From the NCBI GenBank assembly GCA_024707265.1, contig JANQAB010000009.1:868001-932000 (forward strand): 64,000 nt of DNA, in the 5' to 3' direction. Position numbers and translations under genes: made by a program. The stretch comes from Sporocytophaga sp. (GTDB taxonomy: Bacteria > Bacteroidota > Bacteroidia > Cytophagales > Cytophagaceae). The notes beneath the pieces were generated by a model. That model was not told the DNA's origin and searched no databases. It was given only the letters and a program-made list of their open reading frames with translations. Shown here in pieces: positions 18,968-26,793 of the stretch. The stretch's first letter is position 1; every line of letters begins with the position of its first letter.

Positions 18968-19510
18968 TCAGGCTAATTTAATTTTATAGGTAGTTACTTT
19001 CTTAATAATACTATTCATCATAGTGGGCACTATGAATTGATGGAATGGTTTAATGATAGTGAAATAGAATCTTCCGAAGGCATTATGAAATCTTACCGGA
19101 GTAGTAAGGGTGAATACATAATGGTTATCTCCTTTATTAATAAGATGAAACAGAATTCTAAAATCCAGATGTTTGTCATCTTCTCCGAGAAGCGCTTCGT
19201 TTTCATTTTTATCAAAGACCTTGAACAGTCCAAGGCCATTTCCCTTTTCAACTTTAAAGAGTTCTCTCTGATGCTTTCTATCGTTTAGCTCAGAAACTTT
19301 TAAGCCTAACATTTTCACAATTGCATTTCTGAAAGCAAATAATTTTTCGATCCATTTGGGAGAAGAGTCAAAGAAAGCATAGACAAGATCGTCAACTCTA
19401 AGGGACTTTGCGCACTTGAATTCCATTTTATAGGTGTCGGAGTAATGGACAGGTGAGAAATTTGATGTAATGAGGGAGTTTTGGGGAGGGGAGGACTTTA
19501 TTATATTCAT
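18968..19510 (-). CDS. DUF2867-like protein
   Basis: The product has 180 residues and no signal peptide. The layout fits DUF2867: YSDTYKMEFKCAKSLRVDD, then FFDSSPKWIEKLFAFRNAIV near residue 50, HLDFRILFHLI in the middle, and a C-terminal TPVRFHNAFGRFYFTIIKPFH followed by a hydrophobic helix. Members have a SRPBCC-like look, but their function is unknown. It stands 195 bp upstream of gldM on the same strand and downstream of the three-paralogue cluster. Confidence 0.65.
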   Translation of the reverse strand: MNIIKSSPPQNSLITSNFSPVHYSDTYKMEFKCAKSLRVDDLVYAFFDSSPKWIEKLFAFRNAIVKMLGLKVSELNDRKHQRELFKVEKGNGLGLFKVFDKNENEALLGEDDKHLDFRILFHLINKGDNHYVFTLTTPVRFHNAFGRFYFTIIKPFHQFIVPTMMNSIIKKVTTYKIKLA

Positions 19511-19570
19511 TTATTTATCGGAATGAATGTGTATGGAAAAATGAAGATTGAAAAATTTACTTTATGTATT

Positions 19571-19599
19571 ATACTTGCCATAGTAATAATGGCAAGTAT
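19571..19599. terminator. 11-bp-arm hairpin after the three-paralogue cluster
   Basis: ATACTTGCCAT and ATGGCAAGTAT form perfect arms with a 7-base loop, 14 bp beyond the last paralogue's stop. The T tract on the minus strand is on the upstream side, so termination is uncertain. Confidence 0.4.
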
Positions 19600-19612
19600 A
19601 AAAAAGCATCGC

Positions 19613-20224
19613 TTACCTGAATAGATATTCATTGATATATTTTCCGAGAAGCTTCCCTGCAATATTATAGCATTCCTGAATTCGGGCCGATACATTATAT
19701 TCAGTATAAAGCGCATCTCCAGCTACATTTATAATTTTTAATTTGAGTATAGTCTTTTCGGGATTATCCGTTTCAATAAATCTAAATTCAAAGTCTACAG
19801 CAGCGGGTTTATTTACAACAGAGACAAAGCCAGGCTCAATCCTTGTGGATTTCACTATCAGAGTATAAAAAGATTTACTCTGAGGTACAGCTTTTAATCC
19901 TTTCTTTTTTAATTTATTATTGAATTGATCAATGAATTGTTTGGGAAATAAAACTTGTTTATCCTCATTCCACTTTTGTAACCAATAATCACCCTTGCCT
20001 TCGTTTTTTGAATTCTTCCCTTCAACCTTTTCTTTGATGTAGTCATCTTCAGTTTTTTCACCTACCATTAGGCTGTCATAAGTAAATATTATATTTATTT
20101 CAGATTGTCCCTTAAGAAATTGAATTTCCTGAAGTTTTTGCTCATCAGTTTTCTGGGCATGACTGGTTTTGACAAAACAGAGAAACAGTATCAGAATTAA
20201 TAATGTTTGTTTTATTCTCACCAT
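19613..20224 (-). CDS. Secreted protein, tandem paralogue 3
   Basis: About 203 residues from the start MVRIKQTLLILIL, which gives a good signal peptide ending at SHAQ; an upstream start at 20239 adds five residues. It shares with its two neighbours the order: FLKGQSEINIIFTYDSLMVG, EEDYI/EDDYIKEKVEGKN, GKGDYWLQKWNEDKQVLFPKQ, YTLIVKSTRIEPGFVS, FEFRFIETDNPEKTILKLK and a closing IQECYNIAGKLLGKYI (given as separate motifs). I do not recognise a named family. The repeated W, P and acidic positions suggest a periplasmic or surface protein. No catalytic motif is visible. Confidence 0.7.
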   Translation of the reverse strand: MVRIKQTLLILILFLCFVKTSHAQKTDEQKLQEIQFLKGQSEINIIFTYDSLMVGEKTEDDYIKEKVEGKNSKNEGKGDYWLQKWNEDKQVLFPKQFIDQFNNKLKKKGLKAVPQSKSFYTLIVKSTRIEPGFVSVVNKPAAVDFEFRFIETDNPEKTILKLKIINVAGDALYTEYNVSARIQECYNIAGKLLGKYINEYLFR

Positions 20225-20263
20225 TTGAATAGAGTACATTTGTTTGATGGCTGGCTTAAAAAT

Positions 20264-20896
20264 TTATATGTTTTTATTAACTCTACTTTTCTTATAAGCA
20301 TTTTTAATAATATATTTTGCTATAAGCCTGCCTGCTACTGCATAACATTCCTGCATTCTTAATCCTTCATCAAAGGATGCAAATCCTGCAGATCCCTGAA
20401 CTTCTTTTAGTCTCAGTTTGCATAGTATTTTCTCTGGCTCTGTAGTTTTTACGAACAAAAATTCCAGGTCTGCATGGGCATTATGTCCGCCTCCGGAGTA
20501 TAATGAAGGGTCCATTTTTAATGTTTTGATTATTAAAGTGTATTCAACGGTAGAGTCTGATACAGCCCTTAATGGCTTTTTTGCAATATATTTATTAAAT
20601 AGTACTTTAAATCGTCTGGGAAAGTCATCAGTTTTATTGTGTTGCCAGGCGATGAACCACCTATCTCCCGCTCCTGGTTCTTTAGCGTTTTTCTCATTTT
20701 GTTTTTCGGTAAGAAAAGTTCCTTCAGGCTTGTCAACGATCAGCATTCCTTCATAATTGAACTGTATATTTAACTTAGACTGATCTTTCAGAAAGGAAAT
20801 ACCATCTGTTTTTTTGTTCAGGTTTTCCTGTGAAAAAGTTGTGATGGTGAAGCAGAAAAGTAAAATAGTGGATAAGGAAATTTTTTTAAGTATCAT
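20264..20896 (-). CDS. Secreted protein, tandem paralogue 2
   Basis: About 210 residues. The start MILKKISLSTILLF at 20896 gives a normal signal peptide (ends TTFSQ); a longer frame begins at 21013 but overlaps the upstream paralogue and is unlikely. It shares FLKDQSKLNIQFNYEGMLI, GAGDRWFIAWQHNKTDDFPR, YTLIIKTLKMDPSLYSGG, LEFLFVKTTEPEKILCKLR and MQECYAVAGRLIAKYI with the flanking paralogues. The tandem order and common direction suggest one transcript. The function is unknown. Confidence 0.7.
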   Translation of the reverse strand: MILKKISLSTILLFCFTITTFSQENLNKKTDGISFLKDQSKLNIQFNYEGMLIVDKPEGTFLTEKQNEKNAKEPGAGDRWFIAWQHNKTDDFPRRFKVLFNKYIAKKPLRAVSDSTVEYTLIIKTLKMDPSLYSGGGHNAHADLEFLFVKTTEPEKILCKLRLKEVQGSAGFASFDEGLRMQECYAVAGRLIAKYIIKNAYKKSRVNKNI

Positions 20897-20949
20897 CAAT
20901 TGTTCTAAAATAAGCAATGTGTAAGTGAATGTGGTTAGATGAATTGTTT

Positions 20950-21564
20950 TTACTTGGCTAGGGTATTTTCCAATATATATTTCGCAAGCATTTTGCCTGC
21001 TTTGGCATAACATTCCCCCATCCTTGTGCCAGTATCAAAGGCGCCGAATCCTGCAGGTTCTCCAACCATATCTTTAACCTTAAGCTTGAGGAGTATAATT
21101 TCAGGATTATCTGATTTAACAAAGTAAAAATCCAGATCGGCAAAGGCTGGTTGGCTCACTATTGTGCCTGTATGGAATCCGGGATCAAGACTTATAGTCC
21201 TAACGATAAGGGTATATGGAGCATCGGTACCTTTTTCAACTTTGAGGTTTTTCTTTTGCATGTGTTTGTTAAATAATACCTCGAATCTTTTAGGGAAGTC
21301 TTCTGACTTATTTTGCTCCCACTGTTGCACCCAATAATCCCCCTTTCCTTCTGAACATGCGTTTTTGACATCACGTTTCTGCGCCAAGTAATCCTCTTCT
21401 GTCATATTGCAGACCATCATTCCTTGATAATCAAAGCGCAGATTCAAAATGGTTTCTCCTTTAAGTATATAAAGTCCTCCAGATTTTTCCTGATAAATTT
21501 TCTGGGAAAAAGATGCAAAGTTCATGATAAAAAGTAAAATAAAGATGAAGCTGATGTTTCTCAT
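20950..21564 (-). CDS. Secreted protein, tandem paralogue 1
   Basis: The product has 204 residues with a signal peptide ending at ASFSQ. It shares ILKGETILNLRFDYQGMMV, GKGDYWVQQWEQNKSEDFPK, YTLIVRTISLDPGFHTG, LDFYFVKSDNPEIILLKLK and MGECYAKAGKMLAKYI with the two downstream genes. As the 5'-most copy it is probably read first. The three copies have diverged to perhaps 35-45% identity by eye, so the duplications are old and the copies are kept by selection. The role is unknown. Confidence 0.7.
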   Translation of the reverse strand: MRNISFIFILLFIMNFASFSQKIYQEKSGGLYILKGETILNLRFDYQGMMVCNMTEEDYLAQKRDVKNACSEGKGDYWVQQWEQNKSEDFPKRFEVLFNKHMQKKNLKVEKGTDAPYTLIVRTISLDPGFHTGTIVSQPAFADLDFYFVKSDNPEIILLKLKVKDMVGEPAGFGAFDTGTRMGECYAKAGKMLAKYILENTLAK

Positions 21565-21629
21565 TATGGTTATTCAGGTTTAATCAATATTATATGAAGC
21601 AATATCTATCTTGTACTTAATGTAGCTTC

Positions 21630-22466
21630 TTAGTCAAAAATTACAGTCTTGTTCCCACTCACAAAAACTCTTTCTTCAAGCACAAGCTTCAGAGCTTTTG
21701 CAAGTACGATTTTTTCTACATCTTTTCCTGCAAGAGCCATGTCTGTTGCGCTATGTGAATGGGCTACAGGTAGTACGTTCTGCGCAATAATAGGTCCCTG
21801 GTCCAGGTCTTCATTTACAAAATGTGCTGTGGCTCCAATGATTTTGACACCTCGCTCATAGGCCTGTGCATAAGGACTGGCACCAACAAAAGCGGGAAGA
21901 AATGAATGGTGGATATTGATGATCTTGTTCGGATACTTTGCTATGAAGTCCGGCGAGAGAATGCGCATATATTTAGCCAGCACTATATATTGAAAGTCAA
22001 GCTCGGAAAGCACCTGGTGAATGTATTTTTCATGATCTTCTCTTGATCTGTTTTCGTGGCTTACGTAATAAAAAGGAATATCAAACTTTGTAGCTAACTT
22101 ATCTAGAATCATATAATTACTGATCACTGCTTCAACAGACATGTTCAGGTCTTTAAAATAATTTCTCACAAGGAGGTCACTCATGCAGTGATGTTCCTTG
22201 GTTACCATCAGTACAACTTTTTTTTGTTCTTTTTTTGTGAGCTTAATTGTGGAGCCTGTAGGAAGAACTTCCCGGAGTTCTTCTAAAAGAGGTTTTTCAG
22301 GGAAAAAGCCAGTGAACTCAGTTCGCATAAAAAACCAACCTCTGTTTTTATCTACAAATTCAGAGTTTTCTAAAATATTAAGTTGGTTTTTATATAATAA
22401 CCCTGTTATCTTAAAAATCAACCCTTTCTCGTCAGGGCAGTCAATCAGCAAAATCGTGTTTTCCAT
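21630..22466 (-). CDS. purU: Formyltetrahydrofolate deformylase
   Basis: About 278 residues from MENTILLIDCPDEKGLI at 22466, which starts directly on the ACT domain; ten more residues are possible upstream. The ACT-like domain (about 1-80) is followed by a formyltransferase-fold domain with VSHENRSREDH and the catalytic segments IHHSFLPAFVGASPY and GATAHFVNEDLDQGPII. The enzyme hydrolyses 10-formyl-THF to THF and formate, balancing one-carbon pools and feeding formate to PurT. Single gene, divergent from marR. Confidence 0.92.
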   Translation of the reverse strand: MENTILLIDCPDEKGLIFKITGLLYKNQLNILENSEFVDKNRGWFFMRTEFTGFFPEKPLLEELREVLPTGSTIKLTKKEQKKVVLMVTKEHHCMSDLLVRNYFKDLNMSVEAVISNYMILDKLATKFDIPFYYVSHENRSREDHEKYIHQVLSELDFQYIVLAKYMRILSPDFIAKYPNKIINIHHSFLPAFVGASPYAQAYERGVKIIGATAHFVNEDLDQGPIIAQNVLPVAHSHSATDMALAGKDVEKIVLAKALKLVLEERVFVSGNKTVIFD

Positions 22467-22548
22467 GGAACTATATTTTTGCAAAATTAAACGCATTTAT
22501 GGGAGAAAAGAATGATTTGTTGAAGGATTTTGTTTAATTGGAAAATGG

Positions 22549-22560
22549 TATGCATGCATA
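22549..22560. promoter_or_regulatory. Perfect 12-bp palindrome upstream of marR
   Basis: TATGCATGCATA lies 43 bp before the marR start, between divergent purU and marR. MarR regulators bind palindromes in their own promoters, so it is a candidate operator. The link is inference from position only. Confidence 0.35.
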
Positions 22561-22603
22561 ACATTTTTTCGGGTATTTCGTTTCTATCCAAAAAAACAGA
22601 ATT

Positions 22604-23073
22604 ATGAAACCCTATAAAACGGTTTGTTTCCATATAAAGACCACCTGGCATGCAATTGCCAGGCTGTATAATGAGCAGGCTGCGAAATACGGGTACACAG
22701 CGTCAATAGGTTATGTCCTCTTATACATAGATACTGTAGAAGGGACCCCGGCCACAAAAATAGGTCCTATGATCGGTATGGAACCGAGAAGTCTGACCCG
22801 TATGCTGAAAAGTTTGGAAGAAAGCGAATTGATCCGAAGAGTACAGGATAAAAAAGATAAAAGGCTTGTGAAAATATTTCTGACTGAAAAGGGTAAAGAG
22901 AAAAAAAGAGATGGCAAAAAAGGTTGTCAGAAGGTTTAATCAGGTTGTGCGTGAGGAGATTTCCGAGGAAAAAATTAAAAGTATTTTTTGAAGTCGCGGA
23001 AAAAATAAATAGTATTATCGATCATAAAGAAATTTATAATAATAATAAAACCGAAAACACTAACACTTTTTAG
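22604..23073 (+). CDS. MarR family transcriptional regulator (two apparent frameshifts)
   Basis: Dropping one A from the A7 run at 22901-22907 and one T from the T6 run at 22984-22989 gives a 155-residue protein, normal for MarR. The winged helix is visible: YTASIGYVLLYIDTVEGTP, then MIGMEPRSLTRMLKSLEESELIRR (recognition helix; given as a span) and the wing VQDKKDKRLVKIFLTEKGKE. The corrected stop at 23071-23073 leaves one base before the fadN start, so the regulator and the beta-oxidation genes form one operon. It probably represses the operon and responds to an acyl-CoA or fatty acid, which is inference by context. Confidence 0.82.
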
Positions 23074-23074
23074 T

Positions 23075-25477
23075 ATGACCAGAAAAATCAAGAAAGTTGC
23101 TGTATTGGGCTCTGGTGTGATGGGTTCACGAATAGCCTGCCATTTCGCAAATATCGGAGTGGAAGTGTTGTTGCTGGATATCGCACCTAAAGAACTTAAT
23201 GACGCAGAAAAAGCTAAAGGTTTAACTTTAGAAAGTAAAGTGGTAAAGAATAGGATCGTTAATGATGCCTTACAAAGTGCCATCAAATCAAACCCTGCAC
23301 CATTATATGATGCGGATTTTCAGAAGAGAATCAGCACAGGGAACTTCGACGATAACATGAAGGAGATTGAAAGTTATGACTGGATCATAGAAGTTGTCGT
23401 AGAAAATCTGAATGTAAAAAAGATTGTTTTCGAAAGTGTAGAAAAATTCAGAAAGCCGGGAACTCTTGTTACTTCTAATACTTCCGGTATTCCTATTCAC
23501 TTAATGGCTGAAGGCAGAAGCGAAGATTTTCAGAAGAATTTCTGCGGTGCTCACTTCTTCAACCCTCCAAGATATTTAAAACTTCTTGAAATAATTCCGA
23601 CTCAGAAAACTGATCCTGAAGTTGTGAAATTCCTGTTACACTATGGTGACCTTTTCCTTGGTAAAACTACCGTATTGTGTAAAGATACTCCTGCTTTCAT
23701 TGCAAACAGGGTAGGTATTTATTCCATTATGGAAGTGTTAAACGTAATGGGTGAGCTTGGACTGAATATAGATGAAGTAGATAAACTTACCGGCCCGGTT
23801 ATAGGAAGACCAAAATCTGCAACGTTCAGAACGGCTGATGTTGTTGGTCTTGACACTTTAATAAAGGTAGCTAACAACCTTCATGAAGGTCTTCCGAATG
23901 ATGAGTCTAAAGATGCCTTTAAACTAAAGGATTATCTGAAGGTAATGGATGAGAAGAAATGGTATGGAGATAAGTCCGGACAAGGTTTTTATAAGAAATC
24001 TAAAAGTGCTGAAGGAAAAACAGAGATCCTTTCTCTTGACTTAAAGACAATGGACTATGCTCCTCAACAAAAAGTAAAATTCTCAACCCTTGAGCAAACC
24101 AAGACGATAGATGACCTAAAAACCAGGATGAAAGTTCTGCTTGCTGGTCAGGATAAAGCGGGTGAGTTTTACAGAAAGTCTTTTGCAGGAATTTTCAGAT
24201 ATGTAACAAACAGAATCCCTGAAATTTCTGATGAGTTATATAGAATAGACGATGCCATGAAAGCGGGCTTCGGATGGGAACTTGGTCCTTTCGAAACCTG
24301 GGATGCTGTAGGTCTTGAAAAAGGTCTTAAAGTGATGGAAGAGCTTGGCAAAAAACCAGCACAGTGGGTTTATGATCTGATAGCAGGCGGCAACAAGTCA
24401 TTCTATAAAGTAGAAGACGGAAAGAGAAAGTATTACGATATCCCTTCAAAATCTTATAAAGAAATTCCGGGAACAGAAGACTTTATTATCCTTGAAAATC
24501 TTAAAGGAAATAAAGTAGTATGGAAAAATTCAGGTGCTTCTCTGTATGATATCGGAGATGGAGTTCTGAATCTTGAGTTCCATACAAAAATGAATACGCT
24601 CGGTGGTGAAGTGGTAGAAGGAATTAACAAGGCTATTAATCTTGCTGAAAAAGATTATGTTGGTCTTGTAATTGCCAATGAAGCCCCAAACTTCTCTGCA
24701 GGTGCTAACCTCGCACTTCTTTTAATGTATGCGATCGAACAGGAATATGATGAAATTGATTTCATGATCCGTACTTTCCAGAACACTATGATGAGAGCGA
24801 GATATTCCTCCATCCCGGTAGTTGTTTGTCCGCACGGACTAACACTCGGAGGCGGTTGTGAGATGAGCCTTCATGCAGATGCTATCCAGGCACATGCAGA
24901 AACTTATATCGGGCTTGTAGAATTTGGTGTAGGTCTGATCCCTGCTGGTGGTGGAACAAAGGAAATGACGCTGAGGGTGTCAGATGCTTATGAAGAAGGT
25001 GATATTCAGTTGAACTCTTTAAAGAATGCTTATATGAACATTGCGACTGCAAAAGTGGCAACTTCAGCACACGAAGCAAAGAGGATGGGATATCTGAGGC
25101 CTATTGATGGAATCACTGTAAATGCGAACAGGGTCATCACTGATGCTAAAACAAAAGTACTTGAACTTGCCAAAGAAGGATATACTCAGCCAAAGCAAAG
25201 AAAAGATATTAAGGTGCTTGGTAAAAATGGTCTTGGTATGTTCCTGGCAGGAGCGAACTCAATGGTTTCCGGCCGCTATATCAGCGAGCACGACAAGTTG
25301 ATCTCTGAAAAACTTGCATACATTATGTGTGGCGGAGATCTTTCTGCTCCAACCCTTGTCTCTGAGCAATATCTACTTGATCTTGAAAGAGAGGCTTTCC
25401 TTTCTCTTACAGGACAAAAGAAAACGCTTGAAAGAATACAAAGCATTCTTACTACAGGTAAACCACTTAGAAACTAA
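23075..25477 (+). CDS. fadN: 3-hydroxyacyl-CoA dehydrogenase/enoyl-CoA hydratase fusion (FadN-type)
   Basis: The product has 800 residues. The dehydrogenase comes first: NAD motif VAVLGSGVMGSRIACHFA, SNTSGIPIHLMAE, GAHFFNPPRYLKLLEIIPT, KDTPAFIANRVG. The enoyl-CoA hydratase domain is C-terminal (about 490-700), with APNFSAGANLALLL and GLTLGGGCEMSLHAD forming the oxyanion hole and a Glu-bearing GLVEFGVGLIPAGGGTKEM. This order is opposite to E. coli FadB and matches Bacillus FadN. It performs hydration of enoyl-CoA and oxidation of 3-hydroxyacyl-CoA. The marR gene precedes and fadA follows on the same strand. Confidence 0.93.
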   Translation: MTRKIKKVAVLGSGVMGSRIACHFANIGVEVLLLDIAPKELNDAEKAKGLTLESKVVKNRIVNDALQSAIKSNPAPLYDADFQKRISTGNFDDNMKEIESYDWIIEVVVENLNVKKIVFESVEKFRKPGTLVTSNTSGIPIHLMAEGRSEDFQKNFCGAHFFNPPRYLKLLEIIPTQKTDPEVVKFLLHYGDLFLGKTTVLCKDTPAFIANRVGIYSIMEVLNVMGELGLNIDEVDKLTGPVIGRPKSATFRTADVVGLDTLIKVANNLHEGLPNDESKDAFKLKDYLKVMDEKKWYGDKSGQGFYKKSKSAEGKTEILSLDLKTMDYAPQQKVKFSTLEQTKTIDDLKTRMKVLLAGQDKAGEFYRKSFAGIFRYVTNRIPEISDELYRIDDAMKAGFGWELGPFETWDAVGLEKGLKVMEELGKKPAQWVYDLIAGGNKSFYKVEDGKRKYYDIPSKSYKEIPGTEDFIILENLKGNKVVWKNSGASLYDIGDGVLNLEFHTKMNTLGGEVVEGINKAINLAEKDYVGLVIANEAPNFSAGANLALLLMYAIEQEYDEIDFMIRTFQNTMMRARYSSIPVVVCPHGLTLGGGCEMSLHADAIQAHAETYIGLVEFGVGLIPAGGGTKEMTLRVSDAYEEGDIQLNSLKNAYMNIATAKVATSAHEAKRMGYLRPIDGITVNANRVITDAKTKVLELAKEGYTQPKQRKDIKVLGKNGLGMFLAGANSMVSGRYISEHDKLISEKLAYIMCGGDLSAPTLVSEQYLLDLEREAFLSLTGQKKTLERIQSILTTGKPLRN

Positions 25478-25519
25478 GAGGGCTTTATTGAAATTTCTAA
25501 AACTTTAAATCCAACGACT

Positions 25520-26695
25520 ATGAATACATATATAGTAGCAGGTTACAGATCAGCAGTAGGGAAAGCTCCGAGAGGGATGTTCAGATTCTTTCGTCCCGAT
25601 GATCTTGCCACAGAAGTAATAAAACATCTTGTTAATTCTGTTCCCAGTCTTGACAAGGAAAGAATAGATGATGTGATTGTTGGCAATGCAACACCAGAGG
25701 CGGAACAAGGATTGAATATCGGGAGAATGATTTCCCTTATGGGATTAAATACAGTAAAGGTTCCAGGTATGACAGTAAACAGATACTGCGCTTCAGGACT
25801 TGAAACGATTGCAATTGCTCATGCTAAAATAAGTGCAGGTATGGCAGATTGTATTATTGCCGGTGGTGCAGAATGTATGAGCCCGATACCTTTCGGTGGT
25901 TGGAAAATCGTTCCGAACTACGAGCTGACAAAAGAGCATGCAGACTACTACTGGGGAATGGGATTAACTGCTGAGGCAGTTGCAGATCAATATAAAGTCT
26001 CAAGGGAAGATCAGGATAATTTCGCATTTCAATCACATATGAAAGCATTGAATGCTATCAAAACCGGTTTGTTTAAAGATGATATCGTTCCGATTACTGT
26101 GAAGGAAACGTACCTTGACGAAAACGAAAAGAAAAAAACGAGAGAATACGTAGTTGCAAATGATGAAGGTCCGAGAGCAGATACTAACATTGCATCACTT
26201 AATAAGTTAAAACCGGTCTTTGCCGCTAACGGATCTGTTACTGCAGGTAACTCTTCTCAGACTTCAGATGGAGCAGCGTTTTTATTGCTAATGTCAGAAA
26301 AGATGGTAAAGGAGCTTAATGTTACCCCAATCGCAAGAATGGTGTCTTATGCTACAGCAGGTGTTGAGCCAAGAATTATGGGTATCGGTCCGATCGATGC
26401 CATACCAAAAGCTGTGAAAATGGCAGGGATGAAGCTTGATGATATCGATCTTGTAGAATTGAACGAAGCTTTTGCAAGTCAGTCTCTTGCTGTGATCAGA
26501 GAAACTGGCCTTAACCCTGATAAGGTAAATGTAAATGGCGGAGCAATAGCTTTAGGTCACCCTCTGGGATGCACAGGAGCAAAGTTGTCTGTTCAGATCT
26601 TCAACGAATTAAAAAGAAGAAATAAAAAATACGGCATGGTTACCATGTGTGTCGGTACAGGCCAAGGCGCTGCCGGTATATTCGAGATGCTGTAA
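25520..26695 (+). CDS. fadA: Acetyl-CoA acyltransferase (thiolase)
   Basis: The product has 391 residues, full length for thiolase II/FadA. The acyl-carrying Cys is in NRYCASGLETIAIAHAK, the His in LNEAFASQSLAVIRE/GGAIALGHPLGCTGAK, and the second catalytic Cys in MVTMCVGTGQGAAGIF. It cleaves 3-ketoacyl-CoA with CoA to acetyl-CoA and a shortened acyl-CoA. It starts 42 bp after fadN and is followed by the acyl-CoA dehydrogenase gene. Confidence 0.95.
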   Translation: MNTYIVAGYRSAVGKAPRGMFRFFRPDDLATEVIKHLVNSVPSLDKERIDDVIVGNATPEAEQGLNIGRMISLMGLNTVKVPGMTVNRYCASGLETIAIAHAKISAGMADCIIAGGAECMSPIPFGGWKIVPNYELTKEHADYYWGMGLTAEAVADQYKVSREDQDNFAFQSHMKALNAIKTGLFKDDIVPITVKETYLDENEKKKTREYVVANDEGPRADTNIASLNKLKPVFAANGSVTAGNSSQTSDGAAFLLLMSEKMVKELNVTPIARMVSYATAGVEPRIMGIGPIDAIPKAVKMAGMKLDDIDLVELNEAFASQSLAVIRETGLNPDKVNVNGGAIALGHPLGCTGAKLSVQIFNELKRRNKKYGMVTMCVGTGQGAAGIFEML

Positions 26696-26702
26696 GAAAT
26701 TA

Positions 26703-26730
26703 AAGTCCTTTTCTTTCGGGAGAAGGACTT
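26703..26730 (+). other. Intercistronic hairpin fadA-fadE
   Basis: AAGTCCTTTTC pairs with GAGAAGGACTT around a short loop, with a second AAGTCCT repeat nearby. It lacks a T tract, so it more likely protects or attenuates the transcript than ends it. Confidence 0.35.
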
Positions 26731-26793
26731 AGGATGAAGTCCTATTAAATATTTTTAACCTAAGACTTAATACACATATTAACTATTAAGAAA

